The notes under the pieces: model-generated
Told to the model about the DNA's origin: nothing
What the model saw: only the letters and a program-made list of their open reading frames with translations
Databases searched by the model: none
Source of the DNA: Litomosoides sigmodontis
Taxonomy: Eukaryota > Nematoda > Chromadorea > Rhabditida > Onchocercidae
Reading direction: 5' to 3'
Length of the DNA stretch: 64,000 nt
NCBI GenBank assembly: GCA_963070105.1
Contig: OY718807.1
Span: 5,684,983 to 5,748,982 of the forward strand
Position numbers and translations under genes: made by a program
In this document: in pieces, positions 25,234-39,400 of the stretch
Layout of the letters: every line of letters starts with the position of its first letter
How positions within the stretch are numbered: position 1 is the first letter of the stretch

Positions 25234-27315
25234 ATGCATGTGCTAATGCTTCTCGGTAACATGTTCTATGGTGTAGTGTTCATTTGTTGTCATATCGTAT
25301 TCACACTTGGTTATTGGCTATTCTCCGAATCACTCATCGAAATCCCCTTCTTTCAAATGGGTACTGGCCTACTGGTATTTGGTATTTCTATCCTGCAGGT
25401 ACTGACCGTTTTTTCTAAGATATCCGTCAATGTTAGAAATCGCTTACGACTTTAGGCATTTCACATCTCATGATGCCGTTGTTCTACCACTTCATTACTA
25501 CACTTTGCATGACTTTATTGTTTTATCCTACTGCTATGCTATGAGTGTTTTATTCAGGCGTTGTCGTTGTGTTTTCCGGCATTCATGCGTTCCGTGATAA
25601 TATTGAACGTGGTAGCCGGATCGACAGCTTTGTTTATGGTCAGCTACGCCATATCGAACACCTATTTCTTGGTACCTGAAATATTACTCCTATAATTTTA
25701 GCACTTGTTTCCATTGCAAATCCGCACTATTTTTAGATAACTGCTCATATCTTTAGGCATCGCTGTTGTTAACGGTTGAGGGATTTCGATGGGTAGTTAT
25801 TGAAGTGGCGGTGATATTAACTACTTGTGCCACAATTGCTTGCATCATTTGCACATTTTGCTCCGCGTTCGCTGTGATTAGGTTTGCTTTTTAATTTTTC
25901 TCTCTGATTGAAAAAAATCTTTTTGACATTGAAAGAGAGATTTCAATACGAATCAGTAACAAATCGATATTGCTAATGGCGAACAAATTGTATTAAAATG
26001 CTTCGTTTAATATTCGAATGAGTTCTTTTTATTTTAAAAGAATTTTTTCTTCACTCTTAAACAGAGTTCTAAAATTAACAGTCAACTAAAATTAGACTTT
26101 CAAGAGTCGCATTTTCAGTGTGTAATTCGCTTGCTATTCGTTCTCCTAGGCTCAAAAAACTTCTTGTCACTCATTGTTGAATTTATAATGATGTAATTAG
26201 CATCTCTCAGCTTTAAAAAAAATTTTAATTGTGATTTAGCTGTTTGTACGCAATGCATCGGAATCCCACAAGTAGTACATCAACCATTATGCCGTGTGAT
26301 GAAAACAACTACGGTACTCTGCGAACATTGGTCAGTCCACAACTTCAGGTAGTTGCTTTTATAAGAACTAAATATTTACAGTTCATCTCATTTTCTTACT
26401 TTGACTAATCTGCAGCAAAAACAAGTGCTTCGAAAACGGCACATCACCAGCTGATTTATTTGTCGTTAGTGTCAGTCGTCGAACATCAACTCCAATAGTT
26501 CTCAAAATGACCTTTCTGCTGGTCAGCTTATTGTAAGACGAGTCGCGAACTGCAATTATTTAAATTAGAGTAAGGGTAGTTCTATTAAGTATGATCGAAT
26601 AAGAAATAATACGTATATCATTGCTAATTAAATTAGAATTTCAAATCTTCATCGATATTTAGACACCACCAGTTCGACACATGGAGGAGCAATCGATTTA
26701 TTGGTCAACAGACGAAAATCCATATTACTATCAAGCTTCGAAACGTTACTACGATCAACCTTACAGGATTGACTCAGGGTGAGCATTTCTAAGCTTTGAT
26801 TCCGCTTAGGAATTCAATTTTGAAATTTTGGTTCTACTGATCGATTCGGTCATTTTTTTTGGAAATGCTCTGCAATAAATTCAGTATATTTTTATTTTAA
26901 TGCATAGAATTCATAATTTTACTATTAGACTTTATTACTTCACTTATTAGACTTATTATTGGACTTTTTTATTTTTCTTATTTACTATTTACTTATTACC
27001 AGCTATTGTTTTATTATTTATTATTGTATTACTGTTTACCTATAAACTTACTAGATTTACTTATTAGACTTAACTATATTTGCAGGTAGGAAGTGATTAT
27101 GCAATGCAAACATCTACAAATGAGAGAGAGAGTATTGTATGTGTTATTAATCTTACAGGTTTTATGGGTATGCGCTTGTTAACCCAGAAGCCTTCGTCGA
27201 TTCACCGTATGCTCTGATGGGTGCAGAGGGCAGTGGAAGAGCTAGTTCTGGACGATATTTTCGAAGTGTTAATTCTTCCGCTGCACAAACAAGAATTGGG
27301 CATATTTTCAACTGA
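25234..27315 (+). CDS. four-TM membrane protein with a Tyr-rich C-terminal tail (part B)
   Basis: This is a membrane protein of unknown function, about 261 residues, exons 25234-25398, 25558-25671, 25757-25881, 26240-26348, 26663-26778 and 27159-27315, all in phase. Four hydrophobic segments fill the first ~135 residues: MHVLMLLGNMFYGVVFICC, then two helices around the first exon junctions, then a helix in 25757-25881. The remaining tail is hydrophilic and rich in Tyr (YYYQASKRYYDQPY and further single Tyr), suggesting a cytoplasmic signalling or sorting segment. It resembles the modules of the upstream gene and may be their fourth unit: T from 24943 plus GT from 25232 would give an in-frame Cys followed by this ATG. 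A short alternative 3' exon after CTGCAG near 26415 would end the protein as QKQVLRKRHITS. Function unknown. Confidence 0.72.
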
Positions 27316-30300
27316 ACATTGGTCGATACAATTATCAGGTTATATGAACATGGCGATTTGTTCATATTTGACTTGATCATAATCTTTCCATCTTTGAAAA
27401 CTGGAAGCGAGTCAAACTTAAATTTTGTCTTCCAACTTGGAATGATTTTAGATCATTTAGGTCTTAATTTTGAAGTTGAAATCGTATGGTTGAGGAAATT
27501 TGATGCTAAATTGTGGAAGAGAAATTTTGAGCCTCAGCTTGAGTGCAGCTAATTCACTTAAATTCCAATTATTTGTCAAATGGAAACAACGACTAATCTT
27601 TTGAAAGCAAATTACAACCCTCTCCTTCCTAAAATTATGTCAGTGCTAAAGCTTTTTATATTTGTATTAGTTATATTGATATTCTGATGAGTGTTGTCGT
27701 GCTTTCACTGAATTTGACTTTAATTCGTTCGAACCCTTTTGAATGCTCAATATTTTCCTGATAATTATATTTTTGTTTTTGAATATTGCATACTCTTATG
27801 TGCTGTTTCTTTCGTATCCTATATTCAGGAGATTAGTGGATATGATAGCCAATATCAGATCAGTTTGTTCACTCCTAGCTAAACATAGTAGCCATTTAAT
27901 TGTAGAAGATCAGTAGGTTGATTCTTCTTCAGTCGTAGCTAACTGCCTTCCAGATTCTACATTGGTCAAAAATTTGCAACCTATGAATTGCAACTGAAAC
28001 TTTTTCGACTTTTATCAGAAACTAAAATTTACTTCTGTTCAAGTGGCATTCTTTCGATATTTCAAATAATTTTTGAAGTTGTAACCATCAATATTGCGTA
28101 TTCTGCTTACTAATATAGTAATTTAACTCTCAATTTACGTTAGCTTCTCCCTCGAAAATTTATAGTTATCAAGCAAGAAAAAGCTGCTTTCTTCGCATTC
28201 ATATCATTTTCACTCTTCTTTTTCTTGCTTCCTCTTCTTTCAGATGAAATCGGTGATGTGCATGAGAAAATTTTGTCAAACACGCGGACATTGCGGGAAA
28301 ATTCTGTCAACATTTGCATGGTTGTGAAATTTTCATAAATTTTGCGTATTTGCTATCTATTGCCTCTTTTGTCTTCTGTTCGGAGTAAAAACTGCCAATT
28401 TGTGCTTCATTGCGTGATAAATCTCAAGTACGTCATGATCTTACTCAGTCCACTCTTCAATGAATTGATGGGAATTAAATTCAACACATATACATTGATA
28501 CAGTCAGAGTGTATTTGTGAAAAAAAACAGTTATCTTCATATAATTTCACTTATTCCACTTAGCAGAAGACATCATGTTAACGCAATCATCTCTTGCTTG
28601 CTGTAAAATTCCCCTGAGAGATTTGACGTTTTCGGCACCAATGAAGTTTAAGTTGCACAGGAAAGGCATCTAACGCACTGTCGTAGATAATATTCCGAAT
28701 AAGGCACGACTGATACTGAATGAATATTTGCGAACAGTTCTTAGTCTGAAGTGGGTAATTACTGTCATAGTTAGATTGTTGGAAAGTTGACTTTTTCCAC
28801 TTTATAGATAATAGAAAAGAAGAAACATCGTATTGCATCGTAATATTTTTTGAATAATAACATCAAATAATGAAAAATATTGGAGTAATAAACGAATAAA
28901 GAATTAACGAAGAGGAGCTCTACGTCAAAGTGGCGTTTAGATCTTTCAAGCAAATGACTTGTATGAACATGCTTTGTTAGGAAGCTATTGTAATTCATCC
29001 AGTGATTTATCTGTCAGTGATACCTTCCTTATCGTAACAAGCATGAATTGCAAAAGTACCCACAGTATCACACTGACGCACAGTCTCATGGAAAAATTAG
29101 AGTAATCCTCAGTAAAAACCCCGTCCATCGGGAAATACTCGGTATTCTAAAGTACGTCTCATGCCTGTGTCCGGCATCTTGATTTTCGGAGCTCAGGAAT
29201 GAAGCAAATCTTGTTGGAACTGAGAATGGAAAACTCATCAGGAAAGCGCATTTGGTCTTCGTCGCTACTTTCTTTTTGCAGAATATAGCTCGAAGAATTT
29301 TCAGTTCTTTAGTTGACCTCTCGCAAACTCTTCTACATATTCCACGTTCCTCTATCTCAGCTGTACGATTATACAGGTCAATTGTGACCCAGCACGCACT
29401 TTTGACAATACCGTTCGTTTTGTAGCTTGAAGTTAATTCTTTTATATGTTTTTCAGTTGCCAAGAATTTTAAATTAGGGAATATTTGATTTTCAGTTAGA
29501 AACATACTTGGCTACGATAATGTCTAATCTGTTTTTATTTAATTTCGGATAAAGATCAATTACTGAATGCTTGCTCATAGAAGCGGCCAAGGAAATTTGG
29601 CCTATGAAAACAACCAAATTCCAATTCATTTGAATTAACAGTGTGCAATTTGAGGACAAACTGCATTTTTTATTTATTTCAGTAGAATTTACTGTAAATA
29701 AGTGGAGGAGATTGTCACTTTTATGTTGAAATTTTCAAATTTTGTCTGTTAAAAAAACTATTGAAGATATTCAACGTGCTGTCAACCTTTTAACAGTGTA
29801 AAGAACAGTGTTGCTAACGTATAAATCTGGTATTCAAAAAACACGGGAATCTAAATCACATACCTGTACCATTCGAAATGGTATACTTTCAGCACTTAAC
29901 ACAATCATATTATCGTTACTTTCAATGAGGGAACCATTTTGTAAGTCACGGTAACACTACATAAAATACAAAAAAATTGCAGCAAAATATATGAAAAACA
30001 TTCATAACTCTGCCTATTATCATTAAAAATTTGGTCTGTTTAATTCGAACAAACCTAAAATTTCGCCAACATTTATGTTCATGGTTCGAGATCATATAAA
30101 ACTTTTCCGATCGTAATATTGTGCATTGTGCTGGCTTCCTTGAAACCAATACGAAGCAACGATAAGTTTAAATGTCAAACAGTAGCACGGAGCAAAAATT
30201 TTACACTGTTATGTTAAATGTTAAAGAAATTTATATAAGACCAGAAAAGACAAACGGATACACAAATGACCCACAGAACATCAGGTAATGCATTAATATC

Positions 30301-30480
30301 ATGAAACCTTAGTGACCACATTGAACGAAATGGCACAATAAAATAATTCGTCTGGCGAAATTATAGATGATTTATCGTTCAAAGTAATAAGCGGCTTGAT
30401 CTGCAAAAGAAATCTGCAAAAAATTAACTCATTGTTATTTCATTTCAGAAATTATACTTTCAAACTTCAGTTTTTTGTCT
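27316..30480. other. spacer between convergent genes, with a duplicated TRAPPC9 exon
   Basis: About 3.2 kb between the 3' ends of the four-TM gene (+) and TRAPPC9 (-). The only clear feature is the partial duplicate of a TRAPPC9 exon at 29784-29958. A minus-strand frame of 139 codons (29505-29086) starts with ATG but has no family or splice support, so I do not call it a gene. The rest shows nothing I can annotate. Confidence 0.5.
29784..29958 (-). repeat. partial duplicate of TRAPPC9 exon 24 with flanking intron
   Basis: This block matches 30782-30955 at close to 90% over about 175 bases, in the same orientation and about 1 kb away. It includes a 93-base exon-like core (29956-29864) bounded by TATGTAG and GTATGT. 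The 31 codons of the core stay open. They differ from the original at seven positions, four of them synonymous and three conservative changes. It lies beyond the inferred TRAPPC9 stop. It is either a relic or an alternative 3' exon. Confidence 0.85.
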
Positions 30481-33400
30481 TCAAAAGAAAAGCACCTTAT
30501 GCGCCCCTTCGTGACGAAACAAAATTTGGAAATGAGCTTGAAATGCTTCGCGAATTACCACTTGTTTTACGAGTTCGTTATTGAAATTACAAGCTGCTAT
30601 TGGTGCATAATCATTTTCGATTGAGACAGTGTCAGAAGTCGATGCATCAGTTATTTCAACTGCTTCTTCCTGCTAAATTCATAACGCTTTTAATTTTAAG
30701 AAATGTTTACCGTCAAAATTTGTTAATCCAAGTGTACTAGCAAAGCCTGGAACAAAAAAGATACTGATTATCGTACCTATAAACCTTTTGACAGGGTAAA
30801 AAACAATGTTGCTAGCGTATAATCTGGTATCAAAAAACAAGAGTAATCTAAATTACATACCTGTGCTATTCGAAACGGTATGCTTTCAGCATTTAACACA
30901 ATCATATTATCGTTGCTTTCAATGAGGGATCCATTTTGTAAGTCACGGTAACACTGCAGCTGTATCAAACCACTAAACGAACGGACATCTAAAAAATTTA
31001 GAATTTTTGTGGTTGTGATACCAAAAACGAGTAAATGATTTTTGCTGCAACATAAAAATCAATAAATTGCAATTTAAATAACAACATGACAAATTTGAAA
31101 GCACTACAGTTACTTTAATGTTAATGAAGTGTCGAAGTATAGTTACTCCAAGTCGTATATTATGGACTCATTCTATTCACTGAAAAACTACGAATACAAT
31201 AGAAGTAAGACAGAAAAATAAACTTTAAGTTCTGTGAACGTTACCGTTTGTAGGAGTGATTAAACTTAGACTGAGATCGACTATTTCACCGATACCAACA
31301 GTAATTTCGTCCTCACTCAAGAATAGCATCCCATTGACACTAGCCTCTGAAGTTGACTTTGAAATTATAACAAAGATACAAAACACTTTTATTATTCTAT
31401 TTTGAAATCAATATGAAATTCCCGGCATTTAATTACGGTGTTCTGCTACAGCTGCACTTATTATAGATGGTACTAAAATGTATTAAACTTGTTTTCGAGT
31501 AATTCAGGTAAACAAGTATCCGTTTTCGAACAATTCAAATAACGAATAAGTAGTTTTACAAGTGGCATAAAAATACAATCCAAAAATAATGCTAATGAGT
31601 AAATTCTAGGTCTTGCTATTCTCAATTACACTTATCAAGCAAGTAGTTGAGCTATGTTTGAAACTCATTTTTCTCTACAGAAAAAGTCTTTACTTAAGGT
31701 AGGACTTATTGGGGATCTACCTGCAATCACAACTAATAAAATGGCACTCATGTTCATAAAAAAAAATCACATACGATCGTTCAAACGAAACACCATTTGT
31801 ACTTACCAGTGAACGGCATAAATCTCACAAACATAAATCACTCGTTAATCAATAAAGAAAATACTCACGAATAGTAACTACTGGTATAACAAGTTGTTTG
31901 AGGAGCGAAACAGAAGAGAGCAAGGGTCCGACGGGTACTGATCCTGAAAGATTTGAACTGGAGATAGACCAACGAATATCCAGATGCCAAGAAACATAAC
32001 GTTCAAGAATTTGTCGTAATCGTTCCATTTCCTGCATTTGCATCATATGAGATGGCCGCCTGGCCGCTTCTTGAAATGCATTCGATGCCACTTCGGAACA
32101 ACATTTGCATAGGAGCGGTACTCTGAGAAAGCAACTATTGAAAATCCTATTTCTTGAAAAGAAAGCAAGATAAGGTCACAAAAAATATTACCCAAGAAAA
32201 ATCTAAAGCTTTTTAAAGTTAACTTTTACGGTTATGTAGATAACTAGATTTTAATGACAATAAAAGGGAGAGAAAAATATGCAGACTCCTTCTGCATCTA
32301 AAATCTAGCATGAATTGCAAGTCATTACTTTTTTGATCAAGTTTTTTCGTTTAAATGCTTTAATTGGAAAGCATCGAGGTGTAGAAGTAACAAGATCAGT
32401 GGAGCAATAGATGTGATTCAGCAAATACTTGCTCTGCAAGACAGTAAAACAATGTGAAAAGCGAGGCAAAACTTCAGACTCTATATGGACTTTAAAACAA
32501 ATTACCTGCAGAACTCCTTGGGCTGCACGCCAATCACCCGATCTTTCCCATAGGTTAATTCGGCATCCCACTCAGTATTATTTGTCACGTCCACAACTAC
32601 ATATCTTGTTGTAGGACCATCACCAGGCAGAACATGCCAAGCAGCAACTGTTACAGCAGGAACGATTGATACCGCCAAAGGTAATCGACATCGCCTTTCA
32701 TACTGCTAAAAATCAATTTGCTTGATATTATATGCAAAAAATACTAAGATAACTAACATTATTTAGATCCCCTTACTCTTCATTTCTCAAGATTTCAAAA
32801 CGCACACAACGTTTCACACTGCTATAACTTCTTTTTTTCTGGAGGTTTGTCCTTTTAAAAAAAAACGAAATTGTAAAAAAAATATGATTCACGTATAATT
32901 TAAAAAAATCATAAAATTACTTCTCCGTTAGGACCGTCAATGTCAGCTCGATAAAAAAAGATGAATTCGCAAGTCAATAATCTCTGAAATTAAAGGGTAA
33001 AAAAACTGAAAATTGTAACTCTAACATGAAAAAATTTATTTTGAATAGAATTTACAATGAAATCCGAAAAGGACATTTATTTTACTTGTAATGCTACATA
33101 TAAATATATCTTTATCAATTCTGAACTTCGTGTTTACTCTTTAAGGATTCTAATCTAGCTACTGCAAAATGTAATCACATACTCCCGTAAATGGTATTCG
33201 GTCATGTGCTTCTTCAGCTGATGGGGCATCATATGTGGAGACTTCCGCTTCACTGTTTCGTTCTTTTTGTGAGTCATCTTCAGCCATAGCCGATGGATCA
33301 ATTCCAAATATTCTGTGATGATGACAATATGTCGCATCATTTGACAGTTTTCTTACAAAGATAAAAAAAGTTCAAGAAATAATGAAGTAACTGTCAGAAC

Positions 33401-36400
33401 AAAATTTAAAAGTAATGAATTGTACATTTATATCAGTCATAGCTTTAGCCTCAAATATTCTGTAAAAAAAATCCAAGGAATATGAGTTGAACATAAGTTA
33501 TTCTATCAGAACCGTATTCTAGTTTCACCTAAATTTGATTTGTTTCCTTTCCATAGGTTCGATCTGCTTTAACTGAACGGTGTTATCACTGCCTTCCAAC
33601 CATTCAGTGCTCGCAATTTCAATCATACAAGGACCACCACAAACCTAAGAGAACCAAACTGTAATCCTTTGTCCTTGTATTTTTAGTCCTCGATTCACTA
33701 AACAAGTAGTGAATAGATGCATGCAATGGGTCGAAGATTCTTAATGAAATAACAAATTTGTGAAATCAACTCGACTACTTCGAATGGGGAATCAATCTAC
33801 ATTTTTTAAAAGTGTCTTGAAATTTAAAATAAGAGGCCTAACATTTGTGTGCAAGGACAAAAAATAAGAAAATACGAGAATAAAAATTAAGCCTCAGAAA
33901 TGGAAAACCTTAGGTTGTCGGACGACTAAATCGACATCCCGTATTGTAATAGTTTTACTAGTATTCACCAATGATACACTGTGTTCGAACCTGAAATAAA
34001 TGCATTGTTTTATCACTGATGAATACCAGTATAGATCTTATGGCACAACAAAATAGAAATTAGTATGTTTCGTCAATTTTCAGTACGATTTTCATTTCGT
34101 AAATCCAAAATTTTAGATAGAAATTGCAAAAACATACAAATCTTATTCGGAAAGCACTTTTCGCTTCTCTTTTTCCTATTACCCCCTTCCCTTCTCTCTA
34201 TTCAGATATCTTACTGAAACTGTTCTACGAATACATTTGAATGGATACAACAAGAAAATTATTTTGAAAGAAAAAGAAACGTTTGTCCAGAATAGACAGT
34301 TATTTCAGCGGTCGGTTCAACATCATCTTCAGATATCGGAGCTCGGCTCAATGAAGTTTTCAGTTCCAAAACAGGCAAAGCCGGTAATACCTACAATATT
34401 TGAAATAAGATAGATGACAACAGTGAATGCTTCCCACTTCCTGCTAGCCAAGTCCAGATATGTTTCTTCTCTAATTTCAATCTATCATCTATATCTGTTT
34501 TTATATAGTCCAAGCCAGACAAAAAAAACATTGCAATAAACAAACCTCAATATCAAACACTGATGAAAGAAAACCTCTAGATTTTACACGTTCGGGAAAG
34601 TCCCGTAATCTGCAAATATTACGAATGCCCAGTACCTCGCAGGAATAACCAGTTATAGTGAGCCGTCCTGATTCCCTGAAACAATTAATATGTATAGACA
34701 GAACTCAAAATTAATGCTTCAGAGCCGTCGGATCCGCATTTCCTTCCCTTTTTTTCAATTTATGCAGCAACAAGTTCTCAGCTTGTACAAATATTTTTTC
34801 TACTAAAATCCGGAAACAAAAAAACCGGAAGCTTGAGCAATAAAGAAACATTCTATATGACATACTTGTAGAATATGTATCTTACCGGTAAATAAATCAA
34901 TGAACTCGCCTGGGCACTCCAATGAGTTTGAAATTTATGGCTTCAGTATTAGCACCAGATGCAGGTAAAGTAAGTCGGACAGGGATTGGCTCGAAAGAGC
35001 AACCTTCAGAAAGTAGAGAAAGATTGGATACGGACAGCTCGCATGGCAGACAATTGCTAACCGATATAGAAACTTCGCAAGCGCAATCCTGAACCCACGT
35101 AACTGCAAAATTTGACAAATTATTCGAAAGATTCACTGTTTTACAATCCTCCACAGAATCCTATTTTAATTTTATTTTTAACAAAAAAAAAAATATTAAA
35201 GAAACCTTTCGAATCAATTTCGTGTTGAAAGGGGGAATAAATGAATATGTCGGAGTGAAGTCTCGGTCGAATAATCGTGACAGCAAGGTGTCCCGGAAGC
35301 GGACAGACCGCGAATTTCCTACAAAGTGAGATCTAAGCAGTATTTCAATGATAAAATACAAGTTCTCATTTATACGCCAATAAACCAATTCGTTCATCGC
35401 ATTAGTTATAACTTAAACTAATTTCTTATCAAAATCGATGTATCGCTTTCTACAATGGAAAAGAAACAGTACTCAAGTTTCGGAAAACGCATCATTTGAA
35501 TTGGGGGTATGATAAGTCCATGCTGCGGTAATGAGATGTGTTGACTGAGCTGATGCTGAACATCCCGTGATGCCACTAATTTGGTCAGTTCTCCAAGCAT
35601 TCGCTCGCATGTTTCCTGATCCATGTAATCGTAATAGACCTTAAAAAATGTTTATGTAAGTGAAGATCTTCATAAACTTACTTTTAATTAAAAGCAAGAG
35701 AAAATGCAACAAAATGAATATGACTGGGCTAAACATTTCTTCAAAACAAGATTTGAAGAGCAGTGTGGCATGGAGAAAAAATATCATTTGCCAATCACCG
35801 TGGTTTAACTTTCTTTGTTTTTAATTTCATTCCACATTTACTCGTTGGAAAATTAAGGGATATAATTCAAACATAGAGCTTACTGATTGCTTAATTCTTT
35901 TTTTTTAGTAATAACAATGGCTATTTCAAGTGCTGCTATGCCCACAAGTCAAAGACAGCTACACGTAAATTCTTCCTGATTTCTCCTTTACTCCTACCTT
36001 TCCTATCGTAAAAGCCATTCCATCGCTTTCTAGATTCCCAATTCAATATTTCAAGAAAATGCAATTTAATTAAATCAAAAATTGCATTTGAAACCTGTAA
36101 AATATAGCACAGATGGCGTATAGCTGCATCGTAATATTCGGCCCTCAGTGCACTCATAAAAACTTCATGCAAAGCTCTTCTCTGAATATGTACCGGTCCT
36201 AATCTCACTAAATCACTTGAAAACTCTTTTGGATTCTCAGGCATCCCATAGCCAGTTAGTGTTCTGTATAATATTGGATACACTTCTCGATAGTCAGCAA
36301 CACTGGGACTCTCGCTATTCGCCATATGTAAACGAAACAAAACTCCTAGACGAGCAAAAAATGCACATTTCCGATTAAAACCAATCTGAAATAGTTTCGC

Positions 36401-39400
36401 TCGCATATTATCATCCACTTCTATGTTTTTAATGATTTGCGATTGACAAGATCTGCTAAATGGATATAGCTGGATGACTACGTTTTTTTGAAATGTAAAG
36501 CTAAAAGATGAATAAAATTTGACGAAATCCAATTGAAAATTATGCAGAAGGTGCAGAAAATCCATGAAAAAATTCATAACTATCACTAACTTTACGGTAT
36601 ACTTCTGCAGAATTGAAACATATCTGAGCTTTTGTGAAATGATCAAATTGATCAAAACTGTCATCAAGATATTTACCAATATGTTCCCTTATAAAGCTCT
36701 AAAATATCAGATAATATTCAGCAAATTTGGAACTCATTAGAAAACAACCGATAGGTTTGAAATTTTTAAAATTAACGCACATAACCTCTAAACAAGAGAA
36801 TATAAAAATGCTTTTATGAACATTTGAAACCTAACTAAAACTTTTATGAACATTGTGTGGAAATCACAAACCTCCATATCTACATACAAATGCTGGTATC
36901 GAAAAACAGAAGCAGCTTTCATCATACATTCATACTCTATCCATGCAGCAAATGAAAATCTTTCATAGCTTTCCAGTGCAGCTTTAAATCTTTCAATAAT
37001 TTCTAAATAATTGATTCCACACTTTCCGGATCTACAACTGTGATTTAAGAGAAACGTTTCGCAGATTTAAGAACAAATAAATTAAGACAAAAAACTGATC
37101 AATATATTTCAATGACCCAACTAATTTTCCAAAGAATTCGCAGAAAAATTTTTTTTGGAACTTTCAAAAGTTTCCAACATACATTAGGCATAATTTCAAA
37201 TCATAATGTCTAACTTATCATAGACTGACCCACTCCAGTGTAACCGAAAAGACTGACGAAAAGAACGCTCATCTAAAATTTGAACTTCTCCTATTCGAGA
37301 CAAATTCTTCAAGGAACATTCTTCATCCGACCAGTGCCTTTGATGTCCAGTCGAAGTACTGAAAGAGTACATTACAAATGTGTTGCGATTGAAAAAGAGA
37401 ATATTATTTTTGCTAATCCACCTTGTTCCGTTTATAGCAACTTATTAATTTGCAAAAACCGTCTGAAAATAATTAGTGATTAACTAGTTTCTATTATAAC
37501 CAAAGAATTTTCGTCATTTAAACTTAATTTTTCTATTCCACGTCGAAAATTCTTTAAAAAACTTACCCCGTACCATATTGGGTTACTTTACGTGCCGAAA
37601 GAATCTGTTCGGAAGTCATGGTTGAAATTCGCTGTATTCCACTAATAGAGGCGCACTCCTCTGCCAGATCATACTTCGCCACCATTGCTGCGCAGGCCCA
37701 ACCTTCGTGAGCAGCTACAACATATTAAAATACACTCGTAGGACATATATCTTACTTCAAGGGAAGCTACAATCAGTAAACACTTTCAGGATTTAATTAA
37801 TCACAACTTCATATAAAACTAATTTTTCCCTGCTTATTGAGTCGTATGATAGTTTTTCCAATCAGCCTTATTCTTTTGTGCTTACAGACTGTACAGACTG
37901 ATCTTGACCTCAGAAATTCACAAAGCGGATAGATGAGGCTTCACTTCATTTTTCACTAAAAAATTATGAGCTTTTCCATCGAACATTTTAAAGGCACAAA
38001 CCAGCAAGCCAAAGCAAATCGTTAGCCTGCTTAAGGAATTCGATAGCTGACTGATAGGAATCCATTGCTAAAGTCGGCAATCCCGTGATGAGTGTGTAAT
38101 CAGCAACTTGTTTTCGAAGGCGACCAACACACTTTTTTCTGAATGTGTGTCCTTTTTTAAAAATAAGACTTTTCTGTGAGCTGAGTTGGAATGCATCGCA
38201 GGAGTACCCTTATAAAAATTGTGAAAAACATGTAGAAGCATAATGTAAAAAACATGTCTAAGCATAATGAACGCCTCGACCTGTATATTTTGCTGGCTTT
38301 ATTTTCCAAACCCTGACGGTATTTTTGTTCGTCGATTAGCGCCGGACATGGTGGGCACTCCAGTTTTTCAAAGGAAAGATCAAGTCGACGACTCTCCAGA
38401 ACGTAGTAAATGGAGCGTAAAAAATCCCGTATACCCATTTCCAGTGCATCCGCATCATCGAGAGTTTTAAAACAAAACAGTTCCCGCGATGAAAATCCTT
38501 TCATAGATTCCTGCATACAATAATCACTTCCAAATAGTGAGGCAGATCATTAAGATCCCGATTTATAATCGTATCATTCGTTAATAGCCAGCATTCTAAA
38601 CCAGCCCAGTTGACTTTTGATTTCTTCAGGAGTCATTGTTACGATAATTCTTCTCTTTATAGGCAAAATATTAATGGATTTTATTAGACTCAAGAAAGGA
38701 AAGTTCGGTCTCCAAGCTCTCTCTCTCTCTGTGATTAAAGATAGCCACACTAAAAAATGAGAGTTCGAGTTAATTTCTCATAAATTCTTAAGACATCTAT
38801 TACTTCAAAAGTATTGAAAAAAGGCCTTTTTCTTTTCCTTTTATTGAAAAAAATTTCCGAGCAAAAAAAAACATACTTCCGGATATCCTATAATAATACA
38901 TCGCGAATCAACAACAGTTGACGCGTATTCAGTCTGCAAGTGACATTAGCAACGTTTTCGCAATAATGTTTGATATTATGTGAATTTTTTAAAAGTATTT
39001 CATGGCTTAACGACTTTGTTTTTGAAGCACAACATGTAAAGTTACTTAAACGATTCACGTTCTTTAACTATCGAATATCTATTTTTTAAAAGCGAAATTT
39101 TTTGCAGTGTAATAGCTCCCTCCCTCAAATAAATGCTACCTTTACGAAATCGTATTGGTCCTTGATCATTGCAAAATAATGTGCTTTCGGATTCGAACAG
39201 TCAAGTTGAAGATCTGCCGCAGCACCTACATCGGAAAGCTGCTGTGATGCCTCTGTTTCCTCACCTTCAGTTGGTGCTTGCACAAGGCCAATGAACCCAA
39301 TAACACGACGGTGAGCCTAAAATAATTTTTGTAGAGAAACACACCAATGTATTCATCTGTTTTTTTAAGAACAGACTAACTTCAACAGATTTTATTCTAG

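Noticed and set aside
29086..29505. 139-codon minus-strand frame starting with ATG
   Set aside because: No splice sites, family resemblance or continuity with TRAPPC9, which already has a good C-terminus upstream. Probably a chance frame.
33430..33475. Second exon-like segment in TRAPPC9 starting with the same AATATTTG as exon 33312-33183
   Set aside because: It could be an alternative exon, but its end phase does not continue the protein as well as 33312-33183, so it was left out of the model.
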